The notes below the pieces were generated by a model that had not been told where the DNA came from, did no database searches, and worked only from the letters and a program-made list of their open reading frames with translations. Position numbers and translations under genes: made by a program. A stretch of DNA of 64,000 nucleotides from Pokkaliibacter sp046614695 (GTDB lineage Bacteria; Pseudomonadota; Gammaproteobacteria; Pseudomonadales; Balneatricaceae). Positions 9,135 to 18,007 of the stretch are shown piece after piece. Each line of letters opens with the position of its first letter. The stretch's first letter is position 1. The stretch covers positions 62,001 through 126,000 of the forward strand of contig NZ_JBKKHQ010000008.1 of the NCBI RefSeq assembly GCF_046614695.1, given 5' to 3'.

Positions 9135-10724
9135 TTGAAAATCAAACGCTTTTTTGCTCCCGATATGCGACAGGCAATGCGACAGGTTCGGCAAGAAGTC
9201 GGACCTGATGCCGTTATTTTGTCGAACAAGCGGGTAGCAGGCGGCGTTGAGATCATGGTGGCAATCAATTACGAGCCACCTGAAAAGTCAGAGTCTCCGC
9301 TACAGCCTGAGCCGCAGGCCCCGGCAAAACCCCCCACGGCGTATAGTGAATCTATACCTTCGGCGGCCTCCCTTCGACAGCGGGCGCATGAGCAACAGGC
9401 TCGTCAGGGAAAAATCCATGAAGGGCTTCCAACATCAGGCAAAGGTCTTGATAAAGAATCCGTAGCAGCACTGTTAAAGCGTCTTGAAAGTGAGCGAAAA
9501 GAGCGCCAACGCCAGCAGAATGGTGATCATTTACGCGTAGTGCCGGATGCTCCTGCCTCCTCCCCAATGCCATCTAAGCCTCCTTTTGAGCCCGTCTCAA
9601 TGTCGCAGTCGATGGATGAGGAAGAGGGGAGTGATACTTATACTGCTCATGGCAGGCTTTCCCCAAGTGAGCCTGTCGAGCCGCCTAAGGCAACTGCTCC
9701 TGTATCCCGACAGCAGGATGTTCATTGGTCGCAGATTCCTGATCTTCCTCCTTCAGTACCTGTGCGTCAGCCAGAGCCCGTGTTCAACGAGCGATCTGAT
9801 GTCATAACTTCAATGCGCGGTGAGATCGAGCAGTTAAAAGGTCTGCTTGAAAAGCAGATGAAGGCTAGTCAAAAGCCTGCAAGCTTTTCGGAGCGCAGTA
9901 AGCCTCTGCAAATACAGATTCAGACACGACTGCATAAAATGGGCTTTAATGTCGCTCTTTCGCGTCAGCTCATTAAAGTATGTGATGAGGTCTCTGAGCC
10001 TAAACAGGCATGGCGTGCTGTGCTTGCTAAGTTGGCTGGGCATCTCTCTACATACGAGAATGATGTTGTCGACGGTGGCGGGGTCTTCGCACTGGTTGGG
10101 CCAACGGGTAGTGGAAAGACAACCACCATTGGTAAACTCGCAGCCAGGTATGTGCTAAAGCACGGAAGTGCTGGCTTGGCTCTGGTTACGACAGATTGCT
10201 ATCGCGTTGCTGCTCACGAGCAGCTGCGTGTCTTTGGACATATTCTTGATGTTCCTGTCAGAGTTGTGGATGAGCGTCAGACGCTCAATGAGACGCTCAA
10301 GTCTCTGCGTGACAAGCATCTTGTTCTGGTGGATACGGCCGGAATGAGCGCACAGGATGTGCATCGAGACAAACAGCTGCGCCAGTTAAGTCAGGTCAGT
10401 ATGAAACTTCGTAAGTTGCTGGTACTTCCAAGTACCAGTCAGGCGCAGGTGCTGCGCTCTGCGTATCAGTCCTACCGCCCTCTTGGTCTAGAGGGCAGTG
10501 TGATCACCAAGGTGGATGAAGCCGTGAATCTTGGTGAAGTTTTGAGTGTTGTCATCGAACATGCGCTCAAAGTTGCCTATATTACAGATGGACAGCAAGT
10601 CCCCGATGATCTTTCTCTGGCAACTCAGGGGAACCTGATCAGCCGGGCAGTACATGCTATTGATAATCTGGTTCCCGCGACGGTGAATGCGCGTCCCGTC
10701 GGTGAATTCAGCAGGACAGGATAA
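9135..10724 (+). CDS. flhF: Flagellar placement GTPase FlhF
   Basis: FlhF is an SRP-family GTPase that marks the cell pole for flagellum assembly. The start is a TTG at 9135 with a strong GGGGGAAGG site upstream; it gives the family N-terminus 'MKIKRFFAPDMRQAMRQVR'. After a long Pro/Ser-rich linker (about 60-250) comes the NG domain: P-loop GPTGSGKTTT at 322-331, DTAG at 400-403 and TKVD at 458-461, so nucleotide binding looks intact. Its usual partner and antagonist FlhG/FleN, normally next in line, is not here; fliA follows directly. Confidence 0.96.
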   Translation: MKIKRFFAPDMRQAMRQVRQEVGPDAVILSNKRVAGGVEIMVAINYEPPEKSESPLQPEPQAPAKPPTAYSESIPSAASLRQRAHEQQARQGKIHEGLPTSGKGLDKESVAALLKRLESERKERQRQQNGDHLRVVPDAPASSPMPSKPPFEPVSMSQSMDEEEGSDTYTAHGRLSPSEPVEPPKATAPVSRQQDVHWSQIPDLPPSVPVRQPEPVFNERSDVITSMRGEIEQLKGLLEKQMKASQKPASFSERSKPLQIQIQTRLHKMGFNVALSRQLIKVCDEVSEPKQAWRAVLAKLAGHLSTYENDVVDGGGVFALVGPTGSGKTTTIGKLAARYVLKHGSAGLALVTTDCYRVAAHEQLRVFGHILDVPVRVVDERQTLNETLKSLRDKHLVLVDTAGMSAQDVHRDKQLRQLSQVSMKLRKLLVLPSTSQAQVLRSAYQSYRPLGLEGSVITKVDEAVNLGEVLSVVIEHALKVAYITDGQQVPDDLSLATQGNLISRAVHAIDNLVPATVNARPVGEFSRTG

Positions 10725-10852
10725 CGACGCTGTTTGGCGCCTCCTGAGTACGGTTGCTATTGACCTGTAACTGTATTCAGGTGAATTTGTGTCATCGTTG
10801 GTTAACGTAATTCGTATTTCCTGAAACTGTCCAAGTGGTTATAAGGAATCTC

Positions 10853-11572
10853 ATGTATAACCAGTTGTATCCTTCATCAAGCCAGGATCTGGTGACTCGT
10901 TATGCGCCCTTGGTTAAGCGAATAGCGCATCACCTGCTAGCCAGACTTCCATCAAGTGTTCTGGTCGAGGACCTTATTCAGGCAGGAATGATTGGCCTAA
11001 TTGAGGCTTCGCGGAAATATGATGCGAGCAAGGGAGCCAGTTTTGAAACCTATGCTGGCATTCGTATCCGTGGGGCTATCATCGATGAAGTGCGTAAAGG
11101 AGACTGGTCTCCACGCTCTGTTCATCGAAATGCGCGACGCGTAAGCGAAGTTATTCAGCAGATCGAGTCAACCTATGGTCGTGACGCCAAAGATTATGAG
11201 GTGGCGGCTGAACTCGGTGTCTCGCTGGATGAATATTACGCTATGCTTCAGGACAGCTCGTCAACGCGGCTGTTCAGTTATGAAGAAATCACCGAGCAGG
11301 AAGAGGATGGTCCCGGCGTGCAAATCGCTGGAGATTCAGAGTCTCCCGAAGCGGAGCATCAGCGGGATGCTTTTGCCGGTGCGCTGGCTAAAGCCATTGA
11401 ACTGTTACCCGAAAGGGAGCGTTTAGTGTTATCGCTGTACTATGACGAAGAGCTCAATCTCAAGGAAATTGGTGCGGTTCTGGGGGTGAGTGAGTCGCGT
11501 GTCAGCCAGATTCACAGCCAAGCGGCTGCCAGGTTGCGCGCAAAGTTGTCAGGTTGGCAGCTTCAGGTATAA
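10853..11572 (+). CDS. fliA: Flagellar sigma factor FliA (sigma-28)
   Basis: FliA directs late flagellar and chemotaxis transcription. The 239-residue product has sigma region 2 ('EDLIQAGMIGLIEASRKYD', 'ASFETYAGIRIRGAIIDEVR'), region 3 and a C-terminal region 4 helix-turn-helix ('NLKEIGAVLGVSESRVSQIH'). The ATG at 10853 is chosen because an AAGGA site lies 7 nt upstream and it matches family length; an upstream in-frame GTG at 10835 is less likely. Confidence 0.95.
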   Translation: MYNQLYPSSSQDLVTRYAPLVKRIAHHLLARLPSSVLVEDLIQAGMIGLIEASRKYDASKGASFETYAGIRIRGAIIDEVRKGDWSPRSVHRNARRVSEVIQQIESTYGRDAKDYEVAAELGVSLDEYYAMLQDSSSTRLFSYEEITEQEEDGPGVQIAGDSESPEAEHQRDAFAGALAKAIELLPERERLVLSLYYDEELNLKEIGAVLGVSESRVSQIHSQAAARLRAKLSGWQLQV

Positions 11573-11609
11573 AACTCAGCTTGTGCAGAATTGTGAATAA
11601 ACTAATTTT

Positions 11610-11636
11610 TAAGAGAGCTTTGGGCTCAGCCGTTGG
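11610..11636 (+). promoter_or_regulatory. Possible FliA-dependent promoter of cheY
   Basis: TAAG at 11610-11613, a 15-nt spacer and GCCGTTGG at 11629-11636 resemble the sigma-28 consensus TAAA-N15-GCCGATAA with exact spacing. It lies between fliA and cheY, where sigma-28 control of the chemotaxis genes would be expected. The leader would be only about a dozen nt, just enough for the GGAGG site, so the call is tentative. Confidence 0.35.
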
Positions 11637-11654
11637 GGCATGACGGAGGTTGCC

Positions 11655-12047
11655 TTGGATAAAAATATGAAGATTCTCATTGTCGATGACTTTTCAACAA
11701 TGAGACGGATCATCAAAAACCTGCTGCGTGATCTTGGCTTTACCAATACGGTAGAGGCCGATGACGGCAGTACTGCATTACCCATATTGAAGTCAGGAGG
11801 CATTGATTTCCTCGTTACCGACTGGAATATGCCCGGGATGACCGGAATAGATCTTCTAAAGGCTGTGCGCGCTGATCCTAAATTGGTGCGCTTGCCTGTT
11901 CTCATGGTGACTGCAGAAGCTAAACGTGAGCAGATCATTGCTGCAGCTCAGGCTGGGGTTAATGGTTATGTGGTTAAGCCTTTTACTGCAGCTGTGCTGA
12001 AGGAAAAAATCGAGAAAATCTTTGAGCGTATTGATGCGACTTCCTAA
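11655..12047 (+). CDS. cheY: Chemotaxis response regulator CheY
   Basis: CheY carries the phosphoryl group from CheA to FliM. With a TTG start at 11655 (GGAGG 5 nt upstream) the protein is 130 aa and begins MDKNMKILIVDDFSTMRR. All active-site residues are present: acidic pair D11/D12, phosphoacceptor D56 ('VTDWNMPG'), T86 and K108 ('VVKPF'). An ATG at 11667 would remove four residues and an in-frame ATG at 11640 would add five; neither has as good a ribosome site. cheZ follows after 15 nt. Confidence 0.96.
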   Translation: MDKNMKILIVDDFSTMRRIIKNLLRDLGFTNTVEADDGSTALPILKSGGIDFLVTDWNMPGMTGIDLLKAVRADPKLVRLPVLMVTAEAKREQIIAAAQAGVNGYVVKPFTAAVLKEKIEKIFERIDATS

Positions 12048-12062
12048 ATAAGGTGCCCCGTT

Positions 12063-12860
12063 ATGTCCGGTGAAGAAAAAGTGGATCTGCAAGGATTTGA
12101 GCAGACCCTGTTACGGGGTGGTGAAGAGATCATGGGGCATCTGGAGCAAGGTGACTTCAGTCGAGCCATCAGTGTGATTCACCGTTTGAGCGAAGCTCGT
12201 AACGAAGCGCTGTTTCATGAAGTAGGGCGCCTGACTCGTGCTCTTCACGAATCCATCAAATCGTTTCACTCTGACTTCGAGAACAATGCTCTGGTAGCAG
12301 GTTCTGACGATGTCAAAAACATTCAGGACGCTTCCGAGAGACTGAATTATGTCATTGAGCTGACAGCGACTGCTGCGAACAAAACCATGGATATGGTGGA
12401 TGTCAGTATGCCGGTAGCTGAAAAACTGGGTAATCAGGCTGAGCTTCTTCGCACTGACTGGGAAAAACTGGTCAAGCGGGAGATGGATGCCAAGGCATTC
12501 AAAGAGCTCTATATGCGCACTTCTGATTTCCTGAAAACCGTTGAGGATGGATCGAGCTCGCTTCACTCTCACCTGACTGAAATTTTGATGGCGCAAGGCT
12601 ATCAGGATTTGACAGGTCAGCTGATTCGCCGCGTTATTGCGATGGTGACAGAGGTCGAAGCCAGTCTGGTAAATATGGTTCGTATGGCCAGTCAGGTCGA
12701 TTTCATCTCCGGGATTACGCACGATTTCGAGCAGCAGGATCAATCTAAGAAAGAAGATCAAAAAATAAAAGGTGAAGGTCCGCAGTTGCCCGGTGGAAAT
12801 CAGGATGTGGTTTCTGGCCAGGATGAAGTTGACGACCTGTTGTCTAGCCTAGGGTTCTGA
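12063..12860 (+). CDS. cheZ: CheY-P phosphatase CheZ
   Basis: CheZ removes phosphate from CheY. The 265-residue product is mostly helical and contains the catalytic stretch 'QGYQDLTGQLIRRVI', whose Asp/Gln pair acts in the CheY active site. A flexible linker leads to the C-terminal peptide 'DEVDDLLSSLGF', which in CheZ proteins docks on CheY. The same peptide pattern recurs four times inside the neighbouring CheA. It lies between cheY and cheA with short spacers. Confidence 0.95.
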   Translation: MSGEEKVDLQGFEQTLLRGGEEIMGHLEQGDFSRAISVIHRLSEARNEALFHEVGRLTRALHESIKSFHSDFENNALVAGSDDVKNIQDASERLNYVIELTATAANKTMDMVDVSMPVAEKLGNQAELLRTDWEKLVKREMDAKAFKELYMRTSDFLKTVEDGSSSLHSHLTEILMAQGYQDLTGQLIRRVIAMVTEVEASLVNMVRMASQVDFISGITHDFEQQDQSKKEDQKIKGEGPQLPGGNQDVVSGQDEVDDLLSSLGF

Positions 12861-12871
12861 GGAGTGGCCAG

Positions 12872-15196
12872 ATGAGCTTAGAAGTGGATGAAGAGATCCT
12901 TCAGGATTTTCTGGTAGAAGCCGGAGAAATTCTTGAGCTGTTGTCAGAGCAGTTAGTCGACCTGGAGCAACGTCCTGAAGACAAGGATCTTTTGAATGCT
13001 ATTTTCCGCGGCTTTCATACCGTTAAGGGTGGGGCTGGTTTCTTACAGCTAACCGCTCTGGTTGATTGCTGTCATGTGGCGGAAAACGTCTTTGACGTGC
13101 TACGAAATGGTAAACGCCACGTCACTTCTGAGCTCATGGATATCGTGCTTCAGTCGCTCGATACCGTGAACGCCATGTTTGATCAGGTTCGAAATGGTCA
13201 GGAACCCGATCATGCCTCCCCTGAGTTGCTGGAAGCGCTTGGCCGTCTGGCCGAGCCTGAAACCGCTCAGGAGGCTGCAAATGCCGAACCTCCATTGGCT
13301 TCTCTTGAAGAGGAGTTTGCCGCGGCTCAGGAAGATGAGGTCGTCGAGGAAACTTCTGATATTTCTGATGATGAATTTGAAAACCTGCTGCAGGCTATCT
13401 CGTCTGAGGATGCATCTGCGTTAGCTGCCGAGCAGAGCTCAGGCGATGATGATCTTATTACCGATGATGAGTTCGAGAATCTTCTGGATGAGCTTCATGG
13501 TACGGGAAGTGGCCCGAGTGCAGGCGATACATCAGCCGCGGAGCCAACTCGGACGCCGACAACTCAGGAGTTACTGGGTGATGCTGATCCTAACGGTGAC
13601 ATCACTGATGAAGAGTTTGAGGCGCTGTTAGACCAGTTGCAGGGTGGTGGAGCGGCTCCTGCGGCTGCAGAGCCTCCTAAGCCAAAAGAGCCAGAGAAAA
13701 AGTCTCCCGCGCCAGTGAGTGCCGGGAATGACGGTGATCTGATTACTGACGATGAGTTTGAGCGGCTGATGGATGAGCTTCAGGCTCAGAACAAAGGGGC
13801 TTTTGCTCATCAGGATGAAGCACCTGTCAGTGCTCCAGCAGCACAAAAACCAACAGGTGTGACCAAGGCGCCAGAAACACCATCAGCTAAAGCTACGGAA
13901 AAGCCTACGCCTAAGCCTGCTACCCCACCTAAGCCGCCAGCTCCGGTAGAACCTCCCAAAGCAGCGCCAGCCGCAGAACCAGTCGCTGCTAAAGCTGCAG
14001 ATAAAGCCGCACCCGCCAATGCAGCTGCTGCTGAAACGACTGTGCGTGTTGATACCAAGCGGCTTGATGACATCATGAATATGGTGGGTGAACTGGTGCT
14101 GGTTCGTAACCGTCTGGTTCGTCTGGGGTCAAAACATATTGACGATGAGCTGGTGAAAGCCGTAGCCAGTCTGGATGTTGTCACTGGTGATCTTCAGACA
14201 TCCGTGATGAAGACACGTATGCAGCCAATCAAGAAGGTATTTGGCCGCTTTCCACGCGTTGTACGAGACCTTTCACGCTCCTTGAAGAAAGAAGTTCACC
14301 TTGAGCTAGTGGGGGAGGAGACGGATCTCGACAAGAACCTTGTTGAGGCACTGGCGGATCCTTTGATTCACTTGGTTCGTAATGCTGTGGATCACGGTAT
14401 TGAAAACCCTGAAGTTCGCGAGGGGGCCGGGAAGCCACGTGCAGGTACTGTGATTCTCTCTGCACAGCAGGAAGGTGACCATATTTTGCTCTCCATCGAT
14501 GATGATGGCGCAGGCATGGATCCACACATTTTGCGCGCCAAGGCTGTGGAAAAAGGTGTGCTGGATGCAGACTCAGCAGAGCGCTTATCGGACTCTGAAG
14601 CCTTTAACCTTATTTTTGCACCGGGCTTCTCGACCAAGTCAGAAATATCAGATGTTTCTGGCCGTGGCGTCGGCATGGATGTGGTGAAAACCAAAATCAC
14701 CCAGCTGAATGGCTCCCTGAATGTGCGCTCTATCAAGGGCAAGGGCTCACGCATTGAGATCAAGGTACCGTTAACCCTGGCCATTATGCCTACGCTGATG
14801 ATCATGCTGGATGATCAGGCATTTGCGCTGCCTTTGGTGAATGTGAATGAGATCTTTAATCTTGATCTCAGTAAAACCAACGTAGTGGATGGTCAGGAAG
14901 TGGTGGTTGTTCGTGAGAAACCTCTGCCCTTGTTTTATCTTCACCGCTGGTTGGTGAGTCGCCATCGCAATGATCAGGAGTCCAAGAGCGGTCATGTGGT
15001 TATTGTTTCGATCGGGACTCAGCGTGTTGGTTTTGTGGTTGACCAGTTAGTGGGCCAGGAAGAGGTTGTTATTAAGCCTCTGGGTAAGATGTTGCATGGT
15101 ACCCCAGGTATTTCGGGAGCAACGATTACTGGGGATGGCCGTATTGCCCTGATTCTTGATATCCCCAGTCTGCTTAAGTATTACGCCTCGCGCTAA
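12872..15196 (+). CDS. cheA: Chemotaxis histidine kinase CheA
   Basis: CheA phosphorylates CheY and CheB in response to receptors. The HPt domain has the phosphorylated His at residue 49 ('FHTVKGGAGFL'). No recognisable P2 domain follows; instead residues 160-305 carry four copies of an acidic I-[TS]-D-[DE]-E-F-E-x-L-[LM] motif, then a long Pro/Ala linker. Dimerisation, ATPase ('NAVDHGIE', 'DDGAGMD', 'GRGVGMDVV') and CheW-like P5 domains fill residues 390-774. The kinase core is intact. The repeat region may be the docking site for CheY, CheB or the ParC/ParP polar-localisation proteins encoded just downstream. Confidence 0.97.
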   Translation: MSLEVDEEILQDFLVEAGEILELLSEQLVDLEQRPEDKDLLNAIFRGFHTVKGGAGFLQLTALVDCCHVAENVFDVLRNGKRHVTSELMDIVLQSLDTVNAMFDQVRNGQEPDHASPELLEALGRLAEPETAQEAANAEPPLASLEEEFAAAQEDEVVEETSDISDDEFENLLQAISSEDASALAAEQSSGDDDLITDDEFENLLDELHGTGSGPSAGDTSAAEPTRTPTTQELLGDADPNGDITDEEFEALLDQLQGGGAAPAAAEPPKPKEPEKKSPAPVSAGNDGDLITDDEFERLMDELQAQNKGAFAHQDEAPVSAPAAQKPTGVTKAPETPSAKATEKPTPKPATPPKPPAPVEPPKAAPAAEPVAAKAADKAAPANAAAAETTVRVDTKRLDDIMNMVGELVLVRNRLVRLGSKHIDDELVKAVASLDVVTGDLQTSVMKTRMQPIKKVFGRFPRVVRDLSRSLKKEVHLELVGEETDLDKNLVEALADPLIHLVRNAVDHGIENPEVREGAGKPRAGTVILSAQQEGDHILLSIDDDGAGMDPHILRAKAVEKGVLDADSAERLSDSEAFNLIFAPGFSTKSEISDVSGRGVGMDVVKTKITQLNGSLNVRSIKGKGSRIEIKVPLTLAIMPTLMIMLDDQAFALPLVNVNEIFNLDLSKTNVVDGQEVVVVREKPLPLFYLHRWLVSRHRNDQESKSGHVVIVSIGTQRVGFVVDQLVGQEEVVIKPLGKMLHGTPGISGATITGDGRIALILDIPSLLKYYASR
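13361..13781 (+). repeat. Four in-frame copies of a DDEFExLL peptide inside cheA
   Basis: At CheA residues 164-175, 196-208, 243-256 and 290-303 the patterns ISDDEFENLL, ITDDEFENLLDELHG, ITDEEFEALLDQLQG and ITDDEFERLMDELQA recur. They are separated by variable Ala/Pro/Gly-rich linkers of about 20-35 residues. The DNA copies have diverged, so selection seems to act on the peptide. Confidence 0.85.
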
Positions 15197-15228
15197 CAGG
15201 GTTTAGCCGAGTTTGAAGGAGTTTAGCA

Positions 15229-16341
15229 ATGCCCATCACCGTACTGGTGGTAGATGACTCAGCGTTCTTTCGGCGTAGACTGACAGAAATTCTGGAGGCT
15301 GATAGTCGCTTCAAGGTAATAGGAACTGCTGAGAACGGGCGGCTTGCGATTGAGAAAACGCTCGAACTCCGTCCTGATGTGATAACTATGGATTATGAAA
15401 TGCCGATGATGGATGGTATTTCAGCCGTTAGTGAAATCATGCGTCGGCAGCCGACTCCTGTACTGATGTTTTCTTCGATGACCTACGAAGGCGCTCGCAT
15501 TACCTTGAACGCCCTCGAAGCAGGGGCCATCGACTTCATGCCGAAGAACTTCGAGGACTTGTCCCGGAATCGGCAGAAGATGGAGAGCAGCCTGCGGGAA
15601 AAAGTCTATGAAGTGGCTATGAGCCGTCGAGCGACGCCTCGTGGCGCACCTTCAGTGAGCCTGGATATCACTAAACCGTCTGCGCCTCCTGTTAAAACCG
15701 TGACGCTCCAGTCGCGAACTGGTAATGACATCAATATTCCAACCCGCACCTTTAGCCCGACAGTAGCCAAACGCTATCAGTTGGTGGCGATTGGTACCTC
15801 AACCGGTGGACCTGTTGCACTGCAAGAGGTTTTAACGAAGTTACCCAAGGACTTTCCTGCCCCTATTGTTTTGATTCAGCACATGCCAGCGGCTTTTACC
15901 AAAGCCTTTGCAGAGCGTCTTAATCAGCTGTGTCAGATTAGTGTCAAGGAAGCGGAAGATGGCGATGAGTTGCGTCCTGGACTCGCTTTATTGGCTCCGG
16001 GTGGCAAACAGATGATGATTGAGCAGCGTCAGGGTGGTCGTGTACGTATATTGCCTGGCGATGAGCGCCTTAACTATAAGCCTTGCGTTGATGTTACCTT
16101 CGGGTCTGCTGCTAAACAGTATCCGGGGAAAGTGCTGGCTGTCGTCATGACGGGAATGGGCGCCGATGGTCGTGAAGGTGCTCGTCTCTTAAAGCAGTCC
16201 GGTAGTGATGTCTGGGCACAGTCGGAGCAAAGTTGCGTTATCTATGGCATGCCTATGGCTATCGTTAAGGCTGGGTTAGCAGATGACGTGGTTGATCTGG
16301 CCGAAATCGGCCAGCGCCTGACCAAAACCGTTAAGGTTTAG
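15229..16341 (+). CDS. cheB: Chemotaxis response regulator / protein-glutamate methylesterase CheB
   Basis: CheB demethylates receptors for adaptation. An N-terminal receiver domain carries D55 ('ITMDYEMP'); a ~50-residue linker leads to the methylesterase domain with catalytic S191 (GTSTGG), H218 ('QHMPAAFT') and D313 ('TGMGADG'). The 370-aa product is complete. Its position after cheA and before the ParA-like gene matches pseudomonad clusters. The partner methyltransferase cheR is not in the window. Confidence 0.96.
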   Translation: MPITVLVVDDSAFFRRRLTEILEADSRFKVIGTAENGRLAIEKTLELRPDVITMDYEMPMMDGISAVSEIMRRQPTPVLMFSSMTYEGARITLNALEAGAIDFMPKNFEDLSRNRQKMESSLREKVYEVAMSRRATPRGAPSVSLDITKPSAPPVKTVTLQSRTGNDINIPTRTFSPTVAKRYQLVAIGTSTGGPVALQEVLTKLPKDFPAPIVLIQHMPAAFTKAFAERLNQLCQISVKEAEDGDELRPGLALLAPGGKQMMIEQRQGGRVRILPGDERLNYKPCVDVTFGSAAKQYPGKVLAVVMTGMGADGREGARLLKQSGSDVWAQSEQSCVIYGMPMAIVKAGLADDVVDLAEIGQRLTKTVKV

Positions 16342-16352
16342 GGAGCTGCATC

Positions 16353-17150
16353 ATGCGTGTATGGGCAGTATCCAATCAAAAAGGTGGTGTAGGTAAAACC
16401 ACGACGGTCGTGACGCTGGCTGGTTTACTGGCAGATATGGGCAAATCTGTTTTGTTGGTAGACCTGGATCCCCATGGATCTCTGACCAGCTACTTCCGCT
16501 ATGATCCTGATCAATTAGGCGGCAGTGTCTACGATCTTTTCAAGTCTTCAGAGCAACTGGACAGCGGTCTTGCCAGCCAGTTATTACTCGATACCTCTCA
16601 TCAGCGTATTAAATTGATTGGCGCTTCCACGGCCATGGCCACTCTTGAGCGTCAGGCAATGGCTCAAGAGGGGATGGGCCTGGTGGTATCGAAAGCGCTG
16701 GCGACGCTCTGGGATGATTTTGAGTATGTCATTATCGATAGTCCGCCAGTACTAGGCGTGCTCATGGTTAATGCGATGGCAGCCTGTGAACGATTGATCG
16801 TTCCGGTGCAGACTGAGTACCTTGCAATTAAGGGGCTTGAACGCATGCTCAAGACCCTGCTGCTTGTAAATAAATCGCGTAAGCGACCACTACCTTTTAC
16901 TATTCTGCCGACCTTTTATGACCGCAGAACTCAGGCATCTGTGCAAAGCTTACGTTTAATTCGTAATAGTTTTCCGGATCATGTGAGTAATGCTGTGGTT
17001 CCGGTCGATACTAAATTCCGCAATGCGAGTTCTGCCGGCATCGTGCCCTCAGAAGTTGATGCAGGATCGCGAGGAGTTCGTGCCTACAACATGTTGCTGA
17101 AATCGTTGCTATCGCAAGATGAGACAGTTCAGGCTAAGGGAACATCATGA
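16353..17150 (+). CDS. ParA-family ATPase of the chemotaxis cluster (ParC-type)
   Basis: This is a MinD/ParA-superfamily ATPase of 265 aa with a deviant Walker A KGGVGKTT at residues 10-17, 'LLVDLDPHGSLT' as A' box and 'VIIDSPPVLGVLMVNAMA' as Walker B region. In vibrios and pseudomonads the ParA homologue at this place (ParC) positions chemotaxis arrays at the pole. It is followed, with an ATGA overlap, by its expected partner, the ParP-like gene. It is not FlhG: it starts directly at the P-loop and lacks an N-terminal FlhF-activating extension. Confidence 0.88.
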   Translation: MRVWAVSNQKGGVGKTTTVVTLAGLLADMGKSVLLVDLDPHGSLTSYFRYDPDQLGGSVYDLFKSSEQLDSGLASQLLLDTSHQRIKLIGASTAMATLERQAMAQEGMGLVVSKALATLWDDFEYVIIDSPPVLGVLMVNAMAACERLIVPVQTEYLAIKGLERMLKTLLLVNKSRKRPLPFTILPTFYDRRTQASVQSLRLIRNSFPDHVSNAVVPVDTKFRNASSAGIVPSEVDAGSRGVRAYNMLLKSLLSQDETVQAKGTS

Positions 17151-17950
17151 AGCGGAAGAATTCCCCTGCTTTTGCTGAGCCTAAACAGGCGCTTGAGTCT
17201 TACCTTGATGCTCTGCTGCGGGATATGCCCGCTATTGATGAGGAAGAGGTCGATGATCAGGCGAAGCCAGAGCTGGCTGAAGAAGAACTGCAAGAGCCTG
17301 AAATAGCTCCTGAAGTGGTCGCACCAGAACCTATAGTCGCTAAATCTGAACCTGCCCCTGAGCCTGCCTGGCCAGAGTCTGCTGATGAGGCACCGGTTGA
17401 AGAGCTATCAGTTCCCGAGCTGACTCCACTGGCTGGATCGGAAGGGGGTGATGCTCCTCCTGATGAGGTGGGGCGTCCTGCGTGGGCCAAAGATCGCTTT
17501 GAGTGTCTGCTTTTTAACGTCAGCGGCTTGAAACTGGCGGTGCCTCTTATTGAGTTGGGAGGTGTGCTTACCTTTCCTGAAAAAGGATTGACGCCACTTT
17601 TTGGCCAGGCGAAATGGTTTATGGGTTTGCTGCCAGCGCACTCAGGTCAGATGGTTCGAGTTGTTGATACGGCCCTTTGGGTTATGCCTGACCGCTACGA
17701 TGAAGCGCAGCGTGCCAGTATGCGTTACGTGATTATGATGGAAGGTTCAGACTGGGGGCTTGGTTGTCATGAGGTTGCGGAAGCCATTACCCTGAGTGTC
17801 GATGATGTACGCTGGAGAACGGAGCGGAGCAAACGGCCTTGGTTGGCTGGAACTGTCATTGAGCATATGTGTGCCATAATGGATGTTGGTGCGATGAACA
17901 AGTTGCTCAATGCGGGGGATAAAAACTACCGCCCGCAAGAAGACAAATAA
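17147..17950 (+). CDS. CheW-like array-positioning protein (ParP-type)
   Basis: The 267-residue product has an acidic, Pro/Glu-rich N-terminal half (residues 20-110) and a C-terminal CheW-like domain ('FECLLFNVSGLKLAVPLIELGGVL' region onward, written here only in part). This layout matches ParP, which links the ParC ATPase to CheA and keeps arrays at the pole. It overlaps the ParC gene by 4 nt and precedes cheW. Assignment rests on layout and position; a generic CheW paralogue is the alternative. Confidence 0.8.
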   Translation: MKRKNSPAFAEPKQALESYLDALLRDMPAIDEEEVDDQAKPELAEEELQEPEIAPEVVAPEPIVAKSEPAPEPAWPESADEAPVEELSVPELTPLAGSEGGDAPPDEVGRPAWAKDRFECLLFNVSGLKLAVPLIELGGVLTFPEKGLTPLFGQAKWFMGLLPAHSGQMVRVVDTALWVMPDRYDEAQRASMRYVIMMEGSDWGLGCHEVAEAITLSVDDVRWRTERSKRPWLAGTVIEHMCAIMDVGAMNKLLNAGDKNYRPQEDK

Positions 17951-18007
17951 CAACCCTGATAATGAACAGGGAATAGATAAGCATCTCGGTGTGAAGAGGA
18001 AAGAACG

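Noticed and set aside
12111..12761. 216-codon open frame on the - strand within cheZ
   Set aside because: It lies wholly opposite a conserved gene and does not look like a protein family.
16353..17150. ParA-like ATPase considered as the missing FlhG/FleN
   Set aside because: It begins directly at the P-loop, lacks an FlhF-activating N-terminus and is paired with a ParP-like gene in the che cluster, so ParC is the better fit.
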